Part shown: positions 33,770-44,271 of the stretch, in pieces
How positions within the stretch are numbered: position 1 is the stretch's first letter
Layout: every line of letters starts with the position of its first letter
Source of the DNA: Spizellomyces punctatus DAOM BR117
Taxonomy: Eukaryota > Chytridiomycota > Chytridiomycetes > Spizellomycetales > Spizellomycetaceae
DNA: 64,000 nucleotides
Direction: 5' to 3'
Assembly (NCBI RefSeq): GCF_000182565.1
Contig: NW_015971537.1
Coordinates: 1,461,299-1,525,298 of the forward strand
Translations under genes and position numbers: made by a program
Notes under the pieces: model-generated
Told to the model about the DNA's origin: nothing
The model's database searches: none
Seen by the model: only the letters and a program-made list of their open reading frames with translations

Positions 33770-34665
33770 NNNNNNNNNNNNNNNNNNNNNNNNNNNNNNN
33801 NNNNNNNNNNNNNNNNNNNNNNNNNNNNNNNNNNNNNNNNNNNNNNNNNNNNNNNNNNNNNNNNNNNNNNNNNNNNNNNNNNNNNNNNNNNNNNNNNNNN
33901 NNNNNNNNNNNNNNNNNNNNNNNNNNNNNNNNNNNNNNNNNNNNNNNNNNNNNNNNNNNNNNNNNNNNNNNNNNNNNNNNNNNNNNNNNNNNNNNNNNNN
34001 NNNNNNNNNNNNNNNNNNNNNNNNNNNNNNNNNNNNNNNNNNNNNNNNNNNNNNNNNNNNNNNNNNNNNNNNNNNNNNNNNNNNNNNNNNNNNNNNNNNN
34101 NNNNNNNNNNNNNNNNNNNNNNNNNNNNNNNNNNNNNNNNNNNNNNNNNNNNNNNNNNNNNNNNNNNNNNNNNNNNNNNNNNNNNNNNNNNNNNNNNNNN
34201 NNNNNNNNNNNNNNNNNNNNNNNNNNNNNNNNNNNNNNNNNNNNNNNNNNNNNNNNNNNNNNNNNNNNNNNNNNNNNNNNNNNNNNNNNNNNNNNNNNNN
34301 NNNNNNNNNNNNNNNNNNNNNNNNNNNNNNNNNNNNNNNNNNNNNNNNNNNNNNNNNNNNNNNNNNNNNNNNNNNNNNNNNNNNNNNNNNNNNNNNNNNN
34401 NNNNNNNNNNNNNNNNNNNNNNNNNNNNNNNNNNNNNNNNNNNNNNNNNNNNNNNNNNNNNNNNNNNNNNNNNNNNNNNNNNNNNNNNNNNNNNNNNNNN
34501 NNNNNNNNNNNNNNNNNNNNNNNNNNNNNNNNNNNNNNNNNNNNNNNNNNNNNNNNNNNNNNNNNNNNNNNNNNNNNNNNNNNNNNNNNNNNNNNNNNNN
34601 NNNNNNNNNNNNNNNNNNNNNNNNNNNNNNNNNNNNNNNNNNNNNNNNNNNNNNNNNNNNNNNNN
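33770..34665. other. Assembly gap (896 N)
   Basis: A run of undetermined bases. Long open frames that cross it are artefacts. Its position inside the repeat island suggests that repeats broke the assembly. Confidence 0.99.
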
Positions 34666-35081
34666 TCACGACTACCAACTACCTTGACGTATCCATAAGG
34701 TTTTAACATTATTAAGACAGGGACACTGGGTCTTACGGCTCTAGATTCCGGCTTGTCAAATATGGTTCTCCTTAGCTGGCTAGGGCTTGACTGACGTGAG
34801 ATAGTAACCGTTTATCCCGGCTACCGCATCATCTATGGTACAACGTTATAGGAAGAGCCGTTTAATGTCGCCGATCGGAATCGACAACACGTGCATATGG
34901 GTGGACTTTTGGACTATGGATGCGCGCACTTTGGGCGGGCCTTGCGATTTCAAGGTGCACCGAAGATAGCTGCTAGAGCATCTAGCGTGTTTTTGTTGCG
35001 GGCGCCGCGGTTCGAGTAAGGTCAAATAGTTGCAAATGTCTGGAAATCTTAGTCAAGGCCACTTGGCGCAACATTGACAAC
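34666..35081. other. Post-gap stretch without recognised feature
   Basis: About 400 bp with no supported gene, tRNA or clear repeat. Confidence 0.4.
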
Positions 35082-35268
35082 CCCAGCCTCATTTTCTGCT
35101 CCAAAGTCTGCCATCTGCTTTAATACTACTCCATTCGAAAGTCAATTACAGCGACAATATGACATGGAGGTGCCCAGCCTCATTTTCTGCTCGAAAATCT
35201 GCCATCTGCTTTCACAAAAATCCACTCAAATGAGTGTGAATTGAAGCGACAATATGGACATGGAAGTG
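35082..35268. repeat. Two 91-bp tandem repeats
   Basis: Units start at 35082 and 35173 with CCCAGCCTCATTTTCTGCTC, then AA.TCTGCCATCTGCTTT and, further on, GCGACAATATG.ACATGGA.GTG. The second copy has a short insertion. They end about 380 bp before the CFAP97-type gene. Confidence 0.7.
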
Positions 35269-35644
35269 TAGTATGCAGGTACTACAGGGTTTTCATCAAA
35301 TTGTTCTTCATCAGGTAATTCTAGTTTGTCTACCTCTTTTAACACCCAGCGTAATATGGTGCAAAGGAATTTCAACAGAGACTCATCACGTCCTGACGCG
35401 CGACTAAGGCGAAAGGCCGTATTAGGTAACCAGCATTGCCCACCAGATGTCGACGAAACGCTTGTAGAAACAAAACTTTGGCCACTGCACAGCTGTATAT
35501 TATTTAGACGAGAATGCGGACTACCCTTCCTTTCGGATAAGAAGGTTCCACACAGAGTTCAGGCAAGATCGTCTGGAAAGTCAGAAAAAGGTAGTCGGGG
35601 GGCTCACAGCAAGCGCTGAAAGCCCAATCAAAACTTTAGGGAGG
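35269..35644 (+). other. Upstream region of the CFAP97-type gene
   Basis: An open stretch from an ATG near 35356 to about 35619 (87 codons, basic, no known motif) lies just before the gene. It may be a leader open frame or chance. The promoter of the next gene must be here. Confidence 0.3.
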
Positions 35645-36733
35645 ATGGGGCACGAGGCTGAAGCAGCCTCGACTGCTAATCCCAAAACAAAGTCTCCAAT
35701 GAAACAGCTTCGTCACAGTAGTGCACCCACTAAACATACCCGGGCCACATCACCACCCGTCCGAGCCGCATCCGTCAAACCGACACGTCCGTTGCCGGAA
35801 GCAAGATCGCCGTCGCCTTTGCCTCCTTCCAAGCTACCCCCACCAACTCCAGCTACCGAGCACCGTCGGTACTCTCCAGTATACAAATGCTCCAATCGCT
35901 TGCTCGCCAAACGATGGGATGATGCCGCCCGGAAACGGCATCGGGAGAAACTTGCTAGCATGAAACCTGCTGTGGATAACTCCCCGCCAAAGAAATATTC
36001 CCATTTGGACATGCGATTAAAGAAAATTAGGCAGGAACAAGGTACAATTTTGCAGTGATGGAATTCGAAAGTTTACCGTGACCTAATGTTGCGATTTACC
36101 AGAGCAATCACAACGGGTGCAGCACGAAAACATTATCCTCTTGAATCGCATGGCTCGTCAGATGAGCGCCCCACAAGGATTTTCCAACATTGATTCTCAT
36201 TATCGCGTGAAGGAGACGCTCAAGAAGCCTCATCCCAGCGCACGGAAGCGACAGGAAGAACTGAAACATGTAGACGAAGCCAATATTGTAAGTGGCAACG
36301 GCAGGGAGGTGCAGGGTGGGTTCACCAGCAAAACGATCTGACTTTATTCTTCCACAAACAGATTTATGTTCAACGTATCGAAGATCGCCAACCACATTAC
36401 AGCAGAGCAACATGGAACGAAGAGCGGCGAAAGAACCTTCTGTACTTGGCAAACCATTCACGGTTTCCCGAAATTTATGTTGATGTTTGCGAGCGAGAAG
36501 GGGTTCAATTACCATTCGTTAAGCGTTCTCGTCCAGGAAGCGCCAGGAGCCCAGCGACGCATCCAAGCGACGAGCAAGAAAGCGTGACAGCTGTAAATAC
36601 AGTAAAGAACGAGGAGACAAAGAACCGCAGCGACGAAAGTGAAGCTGGACAAGGTTGGGAGACAGAAGATGAAGGAGAAGATGGGGAGACGAAGACGATA
36701 GAACAACAAAATGGCGGGATCACAGCCGATTGA
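35645..36733 (+). CDS. CFAP97/hemingway-domain protein
   Basis: Three exons (35645-36041, 36103-36287, 36362-36733) make 317 residues. Residues 1-85 are a Pro/Ser/Thr-rich disordered leader. Then KKYSHLDMRLKKIRQEQEQS leads into RVQHENIILLNRMARQMS, the Hmw_CFAP97 core in which (E/D)N.ILL.R(I/M) is the hallmark. A later block, HYSRATWNEERRKNLLYLAN, matches the downstream helix of CFAP97D proteins. The C-terminus is acidic. Animal CFAP97 and CFAP97D1 are cilium or sperm-flagellum proteins, and Drosophila hemingway is needed for axoneme building. This fits the KIF3B-type motor in the same window and a zoospore stage. The exact axonemal role is inference. Confidence 0.8.
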
Positions 36734-36874
36734 TGTTATGTAACAGCCTCAATAATCAATGTTACTTAATTTATGATTCTTTTCTTCTCTATTGGAATAT
36801 GTGCCTCTCATGATTATGTACAGTGTGTAAAGGGTATGACATGACTGGCTGTCCCTCAGTACCAAACCGTACGT

Positions 36875-38618
36875 CTAGTGCTCCTCCTCTTTCTGTGGTA
36901 CCATCAACGGATCAGGTTGAAAGGGATAGGGTTCAGGTGCGCCCTCGGGTGTGAGAGCCATAAACTTGTAAACTGTTCCCATTCCCAGTGGAGACACGAG
37001 GCGATCAAAGGCTGTTGCAATGTCTTTTCGTCGCGGAGCGTCTGCATTAGCGAGCAGCATATTCATTCTTGGCCCAATCCCCATTGCTCTTAAGAACGTT
37101 GACTGCGTTATGGGTCCATGTGCGGCAGCTAGTACAGCGTTTAGATGAGATTATAAAACAAAGGAGGGTGAGGCAAACGCACCAAGATCCTTTGCCGCAT
37201 CTCGAAGAAAGGAAAAGTCAACGTCAGCACTGAGATCAGAATCACCGGGTCGACTCAGAACATTGGTAAAGTTGTGCTTGCGGATACCCTTTGCGCAAGA
37301 ATTGGTCAGCCCTGAAAATTTCCTCGCCCCAATCATCCGCTACTTACTCGCAGACTGTCCCCCACCACATGGTCTCGTCCATAATCGATAAAAAGTGCAG
37401 ATCCACCATCCTTCTTTATACGCTGCGCGACATGATTCGCTACCGCGTAAGAATCTGGCGACACCTCGACGCGATCGCCCACCTTGAAATTCTGGAACCT
37501 TTCATGTGCCATGATGGTCAGGGATGCGTTTGTTGGGCCCGGGGATAGTGTAAAGCAAAAATGGTGTGGACTAAAGGCAAAGTACATGCATAAGGATGAG
37601 AATTTTATCACAATGTAGGAGATGACGTCCTTTTTCACCTGTCAGTCGATTCATCCGCAGCTACTTGAATCTCCTTCCAGCCATCTTCCGTCAACTGATT
37701 GCGGGTTCTCGTCAACACCAACATCAAAGGAAAGCATTGAAACTCGTGATTCACATATATCACATACCTCAAACTTGTATATGGGCATAGCATCAAAGAA
37801 CTCGTGCGCGATGATCATCGAACAGGTCCCTATGTAGACGGTTCGTCATCAGGCTCGTTATCCACAGCCACAGTACTGACACAAGCGGCTAACCTTCAGG
37901 CACTGTATCCAGAGAAGTGTGCCAATGAATCTCCAACCCATCATCGCGCTTCACACTCTCCATACTGTCCGTCACGTCGGGCAACGAAGCAAGTTTCTCA
38001 GCTTGCACCCTTCGTAAGAACGGACTGGCTTCGACTAAATGAACACCGCGAATGGTAGAGTGGACATAGTCAAAGTGCCCGAGTGCCTAAGCGAGAATCA
38101 TCATCAATCTGGTAAGCGATCGGACACTTTTGATCTTTCCTACCCGTAACATATCCGACATCAAGGTTCCACGTCCTGGGCCTAGTTCAACTAGCTGGAT
38201 ATTTTTCGGGGAACCAAGTGCTTGCCACTGGGTTACGAACCAGACTGCAACCAGCTATGAACGATTATTATTCTCCCGTTCAGCATATTCACGTCAAGAG
38301 CCGGTTTACCTCTCCAAACATTTGACTGATCTCTGGGGATGTGGTGAAGTCTCCAGCTGCTCCGAATACATCACCCTTCATATAGTATCCACCGAGAGGA
38401 TGCGTAAGCGCCGAGCGCATGTACTGTGCTACCGAAATTGGACCACCGAACTTTATTTGCTCTCGCAAATGCTTTGACAGAGGAGTGAGTTCTTCTTTTG
38501 TGCTTTCGGGTATTGTTGAGTAACGTCTGCCGAGAGAACATGGCTGCCAAAAGAGCCCCCTTGTCTTTGAAACCTGGGCGATAATGCGGCCCCTCCCGCC
38601 TAAAATAAACCTCGCCAT
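36875..38618 (-). CDS. NDUFAF7: NDUFAF7-type arginine methyltransferase, complex I assembly
   Basis: A multi-exon gene starting at 38618 with [20 protein letters not shown], an amphipathic basic mitochondrial presequence, and ending at 36875. The MidA/NDUFAF7 fold follows: [48 protein letters not shown], the SAM loop [38 protein letters not shown], then [17 protein letters not shown] and the terminal [18 protein letters not shown]. The human enzyme dimethylates an arginine of NDUFS2 in the matrix at an early step of complex I building. Its presence suggests a proton-pumping complex I. Start codons of this gene and HUB1 are only 144 bp apart. Confidence 0.92.
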
Positions 38619-38762
38619 CCTCTGCAATTTCGTTGACGCACCAGTTGGATCTGCTGGGATAATGCAAGCGTAGCCATTGCCACGGCAACAAGCTACTGCG
38701 CACGAGGATGAGGCACGCTGACCAGAGGTCAAGACATGCAACTTTGGATATACAAAGCCGCA

Positions 38763-39184
38763 ATGATCGAGGTACTGTCCTTTGTAACTCGGTTTACATA
38801 TTGGTAAAGGGCGCTATCAAACTAAGCAGTGTATTAACCTTGTAGATCGTATGTAACGATCGACTCGGCAAAAAAGTTCGAGTGAAATGCAAGTAAGTAC
38901 TTTTTAGACAGGAGATAGTAATTCGGGTCTTGAAGGTCACTTACCCGGGTTATATAGTCCAGATGATACTATTCGGGATCTTAAGCTGTTGATTGCCGCA
39001 CAGACGGGAACAAAACCTGAGAAGATCGTACTGAAAAAGTGGTACACTGTCTACAAGGACCACATTACGTTGGACGACTACGAAATCCACGATGGAATGA
39101 ACCTTGAAATGTGAGCTTTAAAGTTTCAGTTACAGGAAATAATGCAGAACTGACAGTTTCCGTTATTCTAGGTACTACCAATAG
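38763..39184 (+). CDS. HUB1: Ubiquitin-like splicing modifier HUB1 (UBL5)
   Basis: Four small exons (38763-38771, 38846-38892, 38958-39110, 39172-39184) give a 73-residue protein nearly identical in pattern to UBL5. It starts [19 protein letters not shown] and ends [12 protein letters not shown], with the family's double-tyrosine end and no Gly-Gly tail. Reading it needs all three introns, and every junction restores the frame, so the model is firm. HUB1 binds HIND motifs in Snu66/Prp38 without covalent attachment and tunes use of weak 5' splice sites. It is one of four spliceosome genes in this window. Confidence 0.97.
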
Positions 39185-39405
39185 CCGTCCTTTGGTATTA
39201 AGCGTTTTTGGCATAGTCGTGTGCGAACTAGGTTGTTCTGTCTCCAAAAATGCTGGGGTTGCGGCAAACATCCATGTTCCGACGACTTCGGTGGAGACAG
39301 CCATCCGATGGTACAAGATGTAGCTAGGCTGTATGCTACTGACCTATGAGAAACCGGAACGCCTGCGAATGCCGTCTGTATGTTTGCAATAGAATATTAG
39401 CATAT

Positions 39406-42267
39406 TTACATGTCTATCAAGCTATCCATCTCTACCACCTCCCCCCACATCTCTCTGAAAACGGAGACGTATCGCCCCGAGCCACCTGGGGACAATCCTG
39501 TGTGTGGGTGTTCATGACTGATGTCAGATGATATCAGTCCTTGTTCTTCCAGACATCGGAAAGTGTTCAGAAAAAGTGTCTTGTCGCCAGAGGCCAACGC
39601 AGAATCCAAAATGCCAGTAACAGAAACGGTGCGCAAACAGTTACGACTAAGCGCAAATCGCAAAGCATCAAGAACCTGTGACACTTGTCGTAAGACGGAC
39701 GGACATACGAACATCGATTGCAGCATACGGGACTAACCTGTCCTCTCGAAATTAAGATATCTACAACATCGTCGTTCGCATTCATCCTTTTCAACATATC
39801 CAGCCCGAGCTGCTGATAGGGTCCGTATTCCGCACTTTTACTAAGCAGTAGACGTGCAACTGCAATCGAATCCTGCACAACATTGTACTGAACATATTGA
39901 TGCAATTCGGCATAGCGCTGGTCCTTGACTAGAAGTTCAGCTAAAAGTTCATGAAAGTATGGCTGGATGGGTTCGGTTGCTGATAAGGCCGCAATATACT
40001 CAAGAATGCATCGGGTTAGGTATCGGACTGGGAAATCCTAGAACAAGTGTTACTCGATTGTCTCGCAGTCCAGAAAACACGAATCAGGTCAGCCTACCGA
40101 CTCTCTCCCAAGCACGTTGAAAATGAGGGCATACATATGCTCCTGGCTGAATATGCCCTCGGCATAGTCTGCTGGAGTGCGGTGCCCACCAACGGACGAC
40201 GGTCTTGAGCTTGCTCGCGATCCTGTAGGCATAAATACTTCAGAGGGGTGCGACTTGACAGAATTCTATGTTGGCCTACCAGGTGGTGATAAGAGTCTTT
40301 TCGGGACAGAAGTTTCAGGAGCAGGTGGCAGTCTGCTCCCTGTTCCGGCACGAGAACTCGCAAGTGAGTCGGCTGATTCTGTGGAAACATCGCGTACCAT
40401 CGCCCTGCCTCTATGAACACAACGCGGGATCAATACTGAACAATGTCAGACTACGGCGACGAGCGGCCATTCACCTTGGTACGGACACACCACGCCCGGT
40501 CGTGTTCAAAAGCTCGAATGCTTTTCGCATTATCCCTGGTTCTGTCTCCGCTCGCAGCATGTCGCGCACGAGGCCAAGTATCAGGGAAGGATCTTCAATC
40601 TTTCGTCGAAGTAGGAACTCCAAAACTTGAAAATCGCTTCGAAGCTCACGCATCGTTTTCGAAATAGCGTCCAAGTTTAACATGAGCTCATACAAGACTC
40701 CGCAGCTCGGCATCAAGATACAGTCAGAGAAACAAGCTTGCCACTCTCCTAAGGCTGCAATATGCACCCATTTAAGACGCCGCTCATTTGCGTTGACCAG
40801 AGAGTCTAGTTCCCAACCTACCTTCGTCCATCTGGAGCTGCTTGGGTGGTATTATAGGCTGTGAACTTGCATCTTTGAGATCAAAAAGCAGAGGGTGCTA
40901 GGAAAAAATAAGACCCATGCTGCTCATATTTTGGAAATTGAGATTTGGCTACCTTTGCAATAAGGTTGTGAACAACAAGAAGATTGTCGACAATATTCAC
41001 AATGAAAGTTCCTCGCCCTTGAAGATGGCAGGAGACTTCGTGGTTTAGAGAGGCCCTTGTAATGCGATACAGAACAAGAATAGGTTTCTCCGTCGTCAAA
41101 TCGAAGAAGCTGCAGTACAGGCGCCCGTAGCTGGTTGTGTCGCTTTTGAGAAACCAAGACGTGCAGCGGTTGTGAGCAAACCACCTACTCACGCGCATAG
41201 GACCGCAATCTGTCGCTTGGTGACATGTACTTGAAGGGTATTACTTTTTCCCCGCGGGACGACGTGTAACGGTGGCAACGGATCGAAGGAAGCGTCTCCT
41301 TTCAGATGGTACAGCTTCAGTGTCAGTGAACTAACCGAGGTGATCAAAATATGGTGATCTGGCTAACATTTAAGCACGTCAACCATCGTTCAACTCATTA
41401 CCCTAGGTGATTAGACGCGACTCACCCAGTAACTGTACCAGTTAACGTTGAACTGCTTTGATTTCCTGCGGATAAATTTGTCGTTGCTTTCGCTATACTA
41501 CGGACGCTGCGAAGTTACTCGGGTAGTTCTCGCTCATATTGAGGCTGGGAAGGCAACAAACCTGATACAAATCGAGACCCATATTTGTGATGGCAATCAG
41601 TTCTCCAGGGAAAGTCCACTCGAAGCCCAATATCGCCTCAGATGAACGCGCATCTTTAACAATCTCTTGCATACTCGCGGCTTGTCCCATCGAATTAATC
41701 CGCATGATATCCTATGGCTTTTTGGTGAGCTGAATGATGTAGCAAATGCGAGGACGTCCTGAGCGTACCAAAACTTTGGCAGATCGTAGAATGCCGATAA
41801 AAGATCCATCTGAAGATACTTCAACGTCGCGTATCGCGCCCTTGTGTCCCACGCTGCCATGAAGCACGAATTAGATCCTCTACTTTTCATCCAAAGGTCT
41901 CGACGTGGGTCAAAAAGACTGCTACTGTTCCGTGATAGCCGCAAGTCCTCCACACACGGGACGGAGTTACAATGACCAAAACACACCTGAACTTGACGGT
42001 TGCCTCTCCCACCTCCCGGACCAACTCTAGCTCCTCATCATTTTTCAAAAGCACCACACTTTTTCGTGGAGCATCCAAATACACCGTGGTCACATCTGTA
42101 GCCGGTGGAAATGTGCGCGCTGGCCTCAAAATAACGGGACTTTCCGACGCCGATCGCGTTCCATTCGGAAATGGTGAAGAACTACACGGAGACACTGGCG
42201 AAGCGGCAATGTCGGGTACTGTCTTCGTTGTTACAGGAGGTGATGTCTCTGGAGGGACTTTGTTCAT
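39406..42267 (-). CDS. RMC1: RMC1 (Mon1-Ccz1 regulator, C18orf8-like)
   Basis: A multi-exon gene ending at 39406. The N-terminal beta-propeller includes VTTVYLDAPRKSVVLLKNDE and ILGFEWTFPGELIAITNMGL then DLYQV. A middle strand reads NIVDNLLVVHN, as in human RMC1. The C-terminal helical region LHQYVQYNVVQDSIAVARLL, LGLDMLKRMNANDDVVDILI, LDALRFALSRNC and FLNTFRCLEEQGL matches the RMC1/Mic1 domain block by block. RMC1 is the third subunit of the metazoan Mon1-Ccz1 complex, which activates Rab7 on late endosomes; budding yeast lacks it. The start at 42267 (MNKVPPETSPP) follows a short disordered leader and is tentative. Confidence 0.88.
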
Positions 42268-42464
42268 TTGAGGGAAGCATGGAGCGAACGGCAAACGTTG
42301 GGCAGCGAAAACGAGCTTTGTGGTAAATGGACTGGCTAAGCCTTCGACATGTCTGCGTAAGCGATCGTAATACCTGATGACGTTGGGACTTTTGGGTTGT
42401 GATTTCTTCCACCTCCAATAATAAGCGGATTTTACAGAAAAGAAACACAAGGACTGTTATCCAC
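42268..42464. promoter_or_regulatory. Divergent promoter RMC1 / NAXD
   Basis: Under 200 bp separate the two start codons, so a bidirectional promoter is likely. No specific site is recognised. Confidence 0.35.
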
Positions 42465-44109
42465 ATGGCAGCTTCCAACCTCGTCAAAACCGTTACAAAG
42501 TTCATTCCCCCGCTGAGCAATGCCTTGCACAAAGGGCAAGCCGGTGCGTTTTCAAACCTCACGTTTGGTCGGTTGGTTGGAAGGCGAATAGCGTTTGACA
42601 GCTAACATCCTTGGAAGTTTAGGAAGAATTGCCGTCATTGGAGGTAGTGAAGAGTAGGTGCCCTCCATTTGGAGTGAATTGTGTAACTGTTTGTAGATCC
42701 CGTCAAGATGCATATTGTGTTTTTGCTTACATTAAATGACTCGGATAGCTACACTGGCGCACCTTACTTTGCTAGCATCTCTTCTCTAAAGATGGTAAGA
42801 ACTTCTCTTCTATTTTAGTGTGATCTGCTGGGTACCTACCTTTGCGGTGCTCAACAAACCACCAATCACTTTAGGGAGCCGACTTGTGTCATGTATTTTG
42901 TGAAAAGAATGCTGGTCTCGTCATCAAGGTAGTGCAAGTGCCAGAAGAAGACGCCGTAAATGACCCCTGATATGTCTCTCTCTGGTTTGATCTGATCCCT
43001 CCGACAAGAGCTATTCACCGGAGCTCATGGTCCATCCCTATCTCCGCAACTCCGAGTAATGTCTATTGTGCGAGGCTGTTAGAGGAGGCCAATTGTTGCT
43101 CATGATCCTACAGCTCAATAGGTATTGATCTGAAGAATCAGGATCGAGTTGAAGCAGAAATAAACAAGATTGTCGAGCGCGTCACGTCAATGTTTCCCCG
43201 TCTGCACGTCCTTGTCGTAGGACCAGGGTTATCTCGGGATGAGATCATGATCGAAACGACAAAAAGGGTCATTGTGAAAGCAAAGGAAAATGGGATGCCT
43301 CTAGTGATTGATGCGGTATGTGGCTGGTTGTGGGCTGGGAAAGATTCTCTCGCGGTGCCAGATTCCTAATAAATGTGCGACAGGATGGCTTGTACCTCGT
43401 GCAAAAGAACCCAGACATAATCCGAGGATATCCTTTGGCTGTGCTAACGCCTAATGCCAACGAGTTTACGCGCCTGTGCGAGTCAGTGGTATGTAGGAGT
43501 GACGATCTCATGTTGCACGGCTGCCTACGTATTCAGTCGTATGTCAGAATGTCCCTTGCGGAAAGGAATACCGTGATGACGTTGCGCTAAAATTAAGTCA
43601 AGCGTTTGGGAATGTAACGATCCTTCAAAAAGGTTCAAGGGATATAATCAGCAATGGCAAAGAGGGTAGAGTGAAATGCATGCATCAAGTGCAACCTTAA
43701 GATATTGACTTACCGAATGATCCGTAGTGTTGATATGCGATGCGGAAGGCAGCCCACGTCGGTGTGGAGGCCAGGGTGACCTTCTCTCCGGAGCGTGTGC
43801 GACTTTTTTAGCATGGGGCAAAAATTACGAAGCAAAGGCCTGGGAGTACGTTATTGACTATGTGCCATACCTATATGTGTACAAGTTTGACCATTTTACA
43901 GGCACCCGTCAAATCCAGATATTGACAACGACTTTCAAGTCCGCATTCCTTTGCTCGCAGCATGGGCTGCTGCCTTATTAACACGCAACTGTTCTCGCGC
44001 GGGATTTGCAAAACATGGACGAGCTATGATGACGACAGACATGATTGAACAGGTGGGGGATGTCTTTAGATCAACTTTTGAGCCGGATCAGAAGAAAGCG
44101 ACCCTCTAG
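42465..44109 (+). CDS. NAXD: ATP-dependent NAD(P)H-hydrate dehydratase
   Basis: A multi-exon gene of the ribokinase-like YjeF C-domain family. Blocks in order: VTKFIPPLSNALHKGQAG; RIAVIGGSEDYTGAPYFASI; GADLCHVFCEKNAG; SYSPELMVHPYLR; FPRLHVLVVGPGLSRDE; LVIDADGLYLVQ; LAVLTPNANEFTRLCES; NVTILQKGSRDIIS; the catalytic/ATP loop RRCGGQGDLLSGACATFLAW; and ACAALLTRNCSRAGF-like end TRNCSRAGFAKHGRAMMTTD. The enzyme repairs hydrated NADH and NADPH at the cost of ATP. It is the stand-alone eukaryotic form without the epimerase domain. At least seven introns are needed. It is convergent with the CMTR1-type gene. Confidence 0.93.
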
Positions 44110-44271
44110 TATCTATATTCTTTATACAACACGGTAATCCGCTTGGCATATGTACAGAGTTAGCAGTGTGGCGGCCTGCGCAGGACCAATGGGAGGCAGA
44201 GTGGGCAGATACATTTCGTTGTGTATAGAGGGCTGCTGAGCCGACCCTCTTGATCTCCGCGTGCACCCCGT

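Noticed and set aside
33705-34709. Several open frames of over 300 codons on both strands
   Set aside because: They consist almost wholly of N from the assembly gap.
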